Shown here in pieces: positions 58,592 through 64,000 of a stretch of DNA of 64,000 nt. The notes below the pieces were generated by a model. That model was given only the letters and a program-made list of their open reading frames with translations, was not told the origin of the DNA and did no database searches. The DNA is from Prochilodus magdalenae (lineage: Eukaryota > Chordata > Actinopteri > Characiformes > Prochilodontidae), in NCBI GenBank assembly GCA_024036415.1, contig JAMWET010006607.1, positions 1 to 64,000 on the forward strand, written 5' to 3'. The translations under genes were made by a program, and so were the position numbers. How positions within the stretch are numbered: position 1 is the stretch's first letter; each line of letters begins with the position of its first letter.

Positions 58592-58985
58592 CTTCTAAGG
58601 ATGCACCGGGATGAGCATTTTTGGCCAAAACCAAACACGATCAAACATTTGGCCGAAGACTGAAGGTGGAACACCGAACATGTTCTTTCAAGGTTTCAGT
58701 CATTTTGACACTTTTTTCCCCACTGCAAAAATGAAGTAGGCTAAATTCCAGATTGCAAGCAGATGTGGAACACATCTGGCACAGATATGGCACTGCTGGG
58801 CCACTGTTGGCACTGGCAACCTGCTGTGAGCCAAAGGTGGCCCACTTATTTACAACATGCGTTTGGCCCACCTGTCCCAAAACAGATCTGGACACAGCAG
58901 AGTGGCCAGTTTAGTATTAATTATTCAGTCAGTTTTTTTTTGCCATTTTCAGCTAAATAATTTCAGTTCCCGAACATTCTGCTGG
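58592..58985 (+). mobile_element. possible hAT-like remnant with a nested repeat
   Basis: AAGGATGCACCGGGATGAGC then TTTTTGGCCAAAACCAAACA and TTTGGCCGAAGACTGAAGG are typical of fish hAT-type non-autonomous ends. A separate GGCACAGATATGGCACTGCT/TGGCCCAC-rich repeat at 58760-58905 appears to be inserted. The right end is unclear. Confidence 0.4.
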
Positions 58986-59054
58986 CACTTGCACAAATGC
59001 TTAACACAATTTGGTGAAGTTTCCCATGAGGGGAATGACCTGAAAGTCCAACAC

Positions 59055-59107
59055 AACCTTCTCCTCATCCACACTGTTCCTGAAACTGATATACTGGTGA
59101 GCTTCCC
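59055..59107. repeat. small family-G fragment
   Basis: CACTGTTCCTGAAACTGATA followed by TACTGGTGAGCTT shares its phrase with the family-G copy at 60100 and ends in the family terminal motif. Confidence 0.4.
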
Positions 59108-59640
59108 CATTCAGGTGCATAAAAATAAACCTACAGAAGAAAAAAGCCCTCCTTAGAAAGTGAACCTATTCCAGAGGCCCATTTTACAGAAGCCATTTGT
59201 ACAGCATATACACAAAGTGCTTCGTCTTGTACATAAGAATTAATGAGGAGCCACCTCGGACGCTTCCCCAAGAGAACAATAGAATATCCATGTGTGCTTG
59301 TTGGTGCTTGTTGAACTATTGTTGGGGAGCTTGTGTCGTTTCCATTTTCAAATGTAATATATTAAATTAAAATATCAGAATGTCTATAAAGTCATGAAAA
59401 AAAACACAATGTCAATGAAACTACTTTAATATGTCTTCTGAAATCAAGGATATGGACAGGGAGTTTTTCCTTTGGCTTTACAGTAGACGTAGGAAGATTG
59501 CTATGTAGATTTAACAGCATTCATCAGTGATTTCATCAGTGAGATCCAATACGGATGTTGGAGGATCAGTTCTAGGCCATTCCAGCTCATTGTAAAGGTA
59601 TTGATGAAGCTCCATCATTCCAGAGGACACACAGTTCCAC
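59108..59640. other. intronic sequence, no gene seen
   Basis: No gene or repeat family is recognised. Confidence 0.35.
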
Positions 59641-59644
59641 TGCT

Positions 59645-59915
59645 CCACAGCCAGTTCACACATCTCTATTCTACTATGCGCAATGAAACCCAGTAATCAA
59701 TCTCTATTATACTATGTGCAATAAAACTGCATAGCATAATCCTGTCTTCTGGGATTACATTTTTTGTATTTATTTATATTTTCCTGTATTATTTGTATAT
59801 AGATCTTATTTATTATTTGTATATTTCATGACACTTCTTTTCTTTCCTCTGTGCTGCTGTAACATTGCAAATTTCCCCACCGTGGGATCAATAAAGGATT
59901 ATCTTATCTTAAATG
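59645..59915 (+). mobile_element. LINE (L2-type) 3' UTR and tail
   Basis: AT-rich sequence leading to GCTGTAACATTGCAAATTTC, CCCACCGTGGGATCAATAAA and GGATTATCTTATCTTA. This is the standard fish LINE ending. Confidence 0.7.
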
Positions 59916-59955
59916 TCAGTATGGGGGTCTTCATACATGTGCGGAATATGTATAC

Positions 59956-60500
59956 AAGCAGATGAAAAATTAAGTCATGTGTGACTGAACAGCACCTTAC
60001 AGCGTGTAATCCCTTCACAACCACCAACAACAGCTGCAAATCAATGTGGCATGGAATTGGACACCAAGCCCAACACATCCCTCTTATCATCCACAGTGTT
60101 CCTGAAACTGATATACTATGATGTAGGCCATATCAATGTTCAGCCACTCTTGCATCAAAACATCACATAGTTGTGCCAAATTTGGTGGATGCCTTTCCTG
60201 GCACAGTACGCTTCCATACACCTGCAGATTCAACTACTTCCTTCACACTATGGTCTTTGGCATGCCCAACTATTATCACTCCTCTTAACCAATCATTAAC
60301 AACTGCTTGGAAGCCACCATTTTCCAAACATGGAATGAGACATACACTGCACTGTATCATCTCCTCTCAGTATATGAATCCCGACACTCACACCCCGCAA
60401 GTATTTATAGCCCCATCATCCTGTGCAGCTCCATCTGCAGGAACCTGAATTTAATTCCACCTTAAACGCACAAGGTGACTCATTTTTTGTCTGGTGAGCT
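59956..60500 (-). pseudogene. family G Tc1-like element, copy 4 (most complete)
   Basis: Minus-strand element: its left end AGCTCACCAGACAAAAAATG is at 60500, flanked by TA at 60501-60502. The helix-turn-helix trace GHAKDHSVKEVVESAGVWKR is well preserved. It is followed by CATCCACCAAATTTGGC and the GCAAGAGTGGCTGAACATTG region. The catalytic centre is missing. The right end is diverged (AAGCAGATGAAAAATTAAG). Confidence 0.75.
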
Positions 60501-60876
60501 TATACACTTCAGGTAAAGAGGGCAATGATATGATTATGCAGATCAGCAGCCTGCTCATGCAGTGTGCAAAATGATGAGCCAAATACTGCACGGCATAAAC
60601 AATAATCTCTGATGGTGTTGACACATTTCTGGAAGTGCAAATTAACACTTTTTAAAACGTAACAGCACGAGTGCTAATGACATTGAAACTCTATCAGAAG
60701 ACTTACCCATTCGCTTGCAACCATTACGCAATACGTCATTAAGACCATTGTGCCTCCCAGAGCCCTACACTGTGACCTCTCTCCAACTCTTCCAACTGCT
60801 CAGATTGCTTTAGAACTCTTTTCTGAAGCATACTTCACTTGCAAAGGATGATACCAACACAACAGAATAGAATGTA

Positions 60877-61408
60877 CAGGGGTTGGACAATGAAACTGAA
60901 ACACCTGTCATTTTAGTGTGGGAGGTCTCATGGCTAAATTGGACCAGCCTGGTGGCCAATCTTCATTAATTGCACATTGCACCAGTAAGAGCAGAGTGTG
61001 AAGGTTCAGTTAGCAGGTAAGAGCACAGTTCTGCTCAAAATACTGCAATGCACACAACATTATGGGTGACATACCAGAGTTCAAAAGAGGACAGATTGTT
61101 GCTGCACATCTTGCTGGCGCATCTGTGACCAAGACAGCAAGTCTTTGTGATGTATCAAGAGACACCGTATCCAGGGTAATGTCAGCATACCACCAAGAAG
61201 GACGAACCTCCACCAGCATCACGTAGTGACCTGGCCACTATCCTGCAAGAAGAATGGCTTAAACTCCCTCTGACCACTGTGCAGGACTTGTATATGTCAT
61301 TCCCAAGACCAACTGACGCTGTATTGGCCGCAAAAGGTGCCCCTACACCATACTAATAAATGATTGTGGTCTAAAACCAGGTGTTTCAGTTTCATTGTCC
61401 AACCCCTG
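60877..61408 (+). mobile_element. family H terminal-repeat transposon, copy 3
   Basis: 532 bp, exactly the length of copy 2, with TA at 60875-60876 and 61409-61410. It is inserted in the opposite orientation to copies 1 and 2. The plus strand carries the helix-turn-helix frame 61062-61226. Confidence 0.92.
61062..61226 (+). pseudogene. 54-codon transposase helix-turn-helix fragment in family H
   Basis: ATG to TAG, open for 54 codons: MGDIPEFKRGQIVAAHLAGA, SVTKTASLCDVSRDTVSRVM, then SAYHQEGRTSTSIT. The middle is the HTH of a Tc1-like transposase, with the recognition-helix pattern CDVSR.TVSRV. Compared with copies 1 and 2, GA(R)L has become AAHL and RATV has become RDTV. It lacks the catalytic domain. 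Whether this short protein is made, and could still bind the element ends, is unknown. Confidence 0.7.
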
Positions 61409-61429
61409 TACATGCAACAAGACTACCTT

Positions 61430-61555
61430 ATATAGTCAGTCAGCTATAGCGATAAGGCTGGCCTGGCTTACACCACATGCACAGCTGAGCATGAAACTCA
61501 AATCAAACTATCCAACAAGTTTCAGTCCTGTCGATTGGTACCTTCTGGGTGCAGC
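61430..61555 (-). pseudogene. family B fragment, copy 5
   Basis: Terminal fragment ending CTTCTGGGTGCAGC, with the CATGAAACTC and CAACAAGTTTCAGTCCTGTC blocks. Confidence 0.6.
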
Positions 61556-61559
61556 TACT

Positions 61560-62885
61560 TTTCTGATGATGAGTTTTGCATTGATGTTTGCTATGGATTC
61601 TGTATCAACAGGTAATACATGTCTAATGTTTTCTCTTAACCTTTTAACAAACTGTCATGACTTCAGTCCACATCTAGAACGCCTTCTGACCAGCAGGTGA
61701 GGGAAAATAAAATTACCCAAATAACGTCCCCGCTCACCTCCTCCTCTCACCACCAAATACCTAACACTGAGAGAAAACTCCAGTTCAAAGGTACTCTGGA
61801 AATGCATCATCACACTGACTTTAAGAAAACCATCAGGCCCTTGCAGTGGACCATTACGGACTTATCATGTCCACTACAGGGGATCTCTTGGCATTCTCAC
61901 ACTTTGTTAGAACACTGGCCACTCACCTCAGGGACAGCACAAGCGTTGGTGCTGTAGTGCATTAAGAATGCTAAATGGGGCATACACAGGGTTAAAGGGG
62001 CTGTGACTGCAGAGGATCATACCCACTGTTTCCTCCACCCGGCACGGAGGCAAGCAAGCAAGAGGAGAGAAAAGCATGAGATCACGCACTGGCGAGCAAG
62101 GCTTTGATGTTCAGAACTGCACTGACATCCCATGTCCTGCACTGTCATCGCCTGTGTCTGACACAGTTATGCACATCCCCCTATTACAGTTTCTCCTAAT
62201 AGCAGTGTGGAGAAACTCATATTGCTATTACTACTCCAGTGAAGAGGTGGAGAGAGCTGAGTGGCAGAAAAGAGTGTTGACAAAAACCCCACCAAATAAC
62301 CTGCCAGCCTGTGTTGAGGGATCCTCTGTGTTTTCCGCCACTGATGACAGAGCTTTTGACAGAAGAATGTACGAAACCTCCTTGCCTGAAAAGAATGTTT
62401 TAGAGAAGCTAAAGCCTCCAGGAATCTCACAGGCAGTAGTAACCCGACTGTAACACAAAGCCCACCGTAGAGCTTTGCATCCAAATCAAACAGATAAATC
62501 GCCGGGGCCGAATCCGCCTGCCTGTTTACACCTGATTACATCACACAGCGCTGGCATGCACGCTGCCAACGAGCCTCACGTTTTCATTAATAAGCGAGCA
62601 GCTTCGAGCCGGGAGCGAATCTAAATGAGATCTGACGAAGCATCGTGAGAATCAAAGCCAACTCTGTCAAGGTTAATGCTACGTCCCAAACAGTCACAGC
62701 CATTTCTGACAGCTTGCTCATTCCATTTTCAGCTCTGTATATTACCTCTGTATCAAAAATGAAATATTTGTAGTCCCAAAGATAAACTCCTAGAAAATGG
62801 AAGCATGAGCTGAAATACTGGATGTACTTCAGTAAAGCTCCTTTAACTGACCACTACTGCTGAGAAATCTACACAAGTAGTAGCA
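61560..62885. other. single-copy sequence with a candidate conserved element
   Basis: From 62460 to 62740 the sequence is repeat-free, CpG-containing and rich in motifs (CCTGATTACATCACACAGCG, TTTTCATTAATAAGCGAGCA), as in vertebrate enhancers. A 125-codon plus-strand frame at 62076-62453 has no recognisable domain and is probably chance. Confidence 0.3.
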
Positions 62886-62889
62886 CAAA

Positions 62890-63562
62890 TAGCTGCATCC
62901 AGAAGGAATCAACCAACATGAATAAAACGTGGTGGGTAGATTTGACACTGTGAGACATGCAAATGATTCACGCAATGTTTCACGCATGTGACGTAAGCAA
63001 GGATGGGCCTTATTGCTGTACCTGACTGACCCAACGGCCACGATTGCGGATATTCAACGAGCAGTGATGCCCTCCGTAAGTCACCCTGGTAGTACCAGCA
63101 CTATTGGTGCCGGATGCCATGCATGCAGACCGTTATGATGACTTTACATTTACATTTCTGCCATTTAGCTGACGCTCTTATCCAGAGCGACTTACAAGGT
63201 TAACCACATTACAGGTAGGCCAGTGTAGTGTTAGGAGTCTTGCCCAAGGACTCTTATTGGTATAGCACAGCATAGTCACCCATACTGGGATTTGAACCCC
63301 AGTCTCCCACGTGTGGTGGTGGCTACTTGGTGGGTAGTGGTGTTATCCGCTGAGCTACACCAACCACATGACTGCCCTTAACACCACATCAATGGCGTCA
63401 AAGACTGCAGTGGTGTTGTGCCAGACTGTCATGGAGTGACTCAGAATGGCAGCGGGTCATCTTTAGTGACGAGTCCCGCTTTTGTCTTGGTGGAGACGAC
63501 CAACGAATCCATGTGTGGAGGCACCGTGGTCAGCACCAAGATGAATGGTTTGTTGACACAAC
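62890..63562 (+). pseudogene. family B Tc1-like element, copy 6, split by a SINE
   Basis: The left end AGCTGCATCCAGAAGGAATC is the family terminal repeat in inverted orientation. After the SINE at 63143-63367 the element resumes and encodes SDSEWQRVIFSDESRFCLGG, DDQRIHVWRHRGQHQDE on the plus strand. This is the block around the first catalytic Asp of Tc1-like transposases (VIFSDESRF). The C-terminal part and right end are missing. Confidence 0.8.
63143..63367 (-). mobile_element. tRNA-derived SINE, copy 5, with target-site duplication
   Basis: Inverted tail CATTTACATTTCTGCCATTT, body GTTAGGAGTCTTGCCCAAGG, inverted B box GGGATTTGAACCCC, and an inverted A-box end GAGCTACACCAACCAC. It is flanked by direct ATGAC repeats at 63138-63142 and 63368-63372. 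Confidence 0.92.
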
Positions 63563-64000
63563 ACAACAGAGTAGCCTATGCTTTTCTGAGTATACTGTGT
63601 ATATCATCAGTACTTCTACACTACTGATCAGTATCATGCTACAAAGAGAGCTAAATGTGTCCTGTTCAAGTGGACTTGCTGCGGAGTACGTGAAAAACTG
63701 AATTAAACTGCTGGATTCATTTGGCCTCACTCATCAAAACACAATTTCTTCAGGAAAAACGGACGCTAGACTTTTTTCTCCAATGTGCATCTGTGTTAAT
63801 GACGACTCTGACCTTCAGCAGTGTTCTAGACTTATCAAGACACCCATATACAGCGTCAGTCAAAAGTTACTGTATATAAAACTTACTGTATAGACACAAG
63901 CAACTAAATGGGTATAGTTGGTGATCTTAAAGACTTACACCTCATGGCTCCAACTGATGTAAGTCAGAAACCATACATATCCTGATATACCACATATACT
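63563..64000. other. sequence at the window edge, no gene seen
   Basis: No coding exon or repeat family is recognised. Confidence 0.35.

Noticed and set aside
62076..62453. 125-codon frame on the plus strand
   Set aside because: A few frames of this length are expected by chance in 64 kb. It has no recognisable domain and is overlapped by minus-strand frames.

Overview
The window looks like ordinary, repeat-rich nuclear DNA from a teleost fish. Evidence: Tc1/mariner elements of fish type, tRNA-derived SINEs with an L2-like tail, fish-type LINE tails ending in TTATCTTATC, and dense CA, GA, TA and GATA microsatellites. Coding sequence is very sparse. An otophysan such as a characiform or catfish is plausible, but the sequence alone does not settle the order.

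The only gene I recognise with confidence is fam184a, read on the minus strand. Two consecutive, in-frame internal coding exons are visible: 7798-8229 (144 codons) and 5946-6368 (141 codons). Both are phase 0 with GT-AG borders and encode the conserved N-terminal coiled coil. The first coding exon, which should end just before the VIYALNTK stretch, is not recognisable anywhere above 8231. Most of the window (8230-64000) is therefore best read as a very large first intron or the 5' flank. A CpG-dense, promoter-like patch on the minus strand near 42.38-42.53 kb may be an internal promoter or a non-coding first exon. No later exon is visible in 1-5945.

Layout. 0-6 kb: intron with a 49-bp minisatellite (about 27 units). 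6-8.2 kb: the two exons, with TE fragments between them. 8.6-13 kb: CA array, LINE remnant, an 840-bp Tc1-like copy, SINE and a terminal-repeat transposon. 14-16 kb: a tandem duplication split by a transposon. 19.3-21.5 kb: two long GA tracts. 25.5-27.5 kb: GATA array and an interleaved duplication (A-B-A'-B'). 35.6-36.2 kb: degenerate telomere-like CCTAA array. 39-40.6 kb: Tc1-like copy with a nested MITE. 44-49 kb: minisatellite, LINE and TA tracts. 52-63 kb: further transposon copies, including a transposase fragment interrupted by a SINE that has a clear target-site duplication.

Repeat families found by comparing the window with itself: a ~254-bp MITE with ATATCGTCGCTGTCC ends (7 copies); a ~500-bp family with AGCTCACC ends (4 copies); a ~600-bp family with GTTGCACCCAGAAGGA ends (7 fragments); a 532-bp family with CAGGGGTTGGAC ends (3 copies); a SINE (5 copies); and an unclassified ~430-bp repeat (3 copies). 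I found no operon-like system, CRISPR array, rRNA or true tRNA gene, and no convincing new biological system. The more interesting leads are the MITE family, the interleaved duplication, the RFX-type X-boxes, the CpG patch, and one spliced-exon-like segment on the plus strand.
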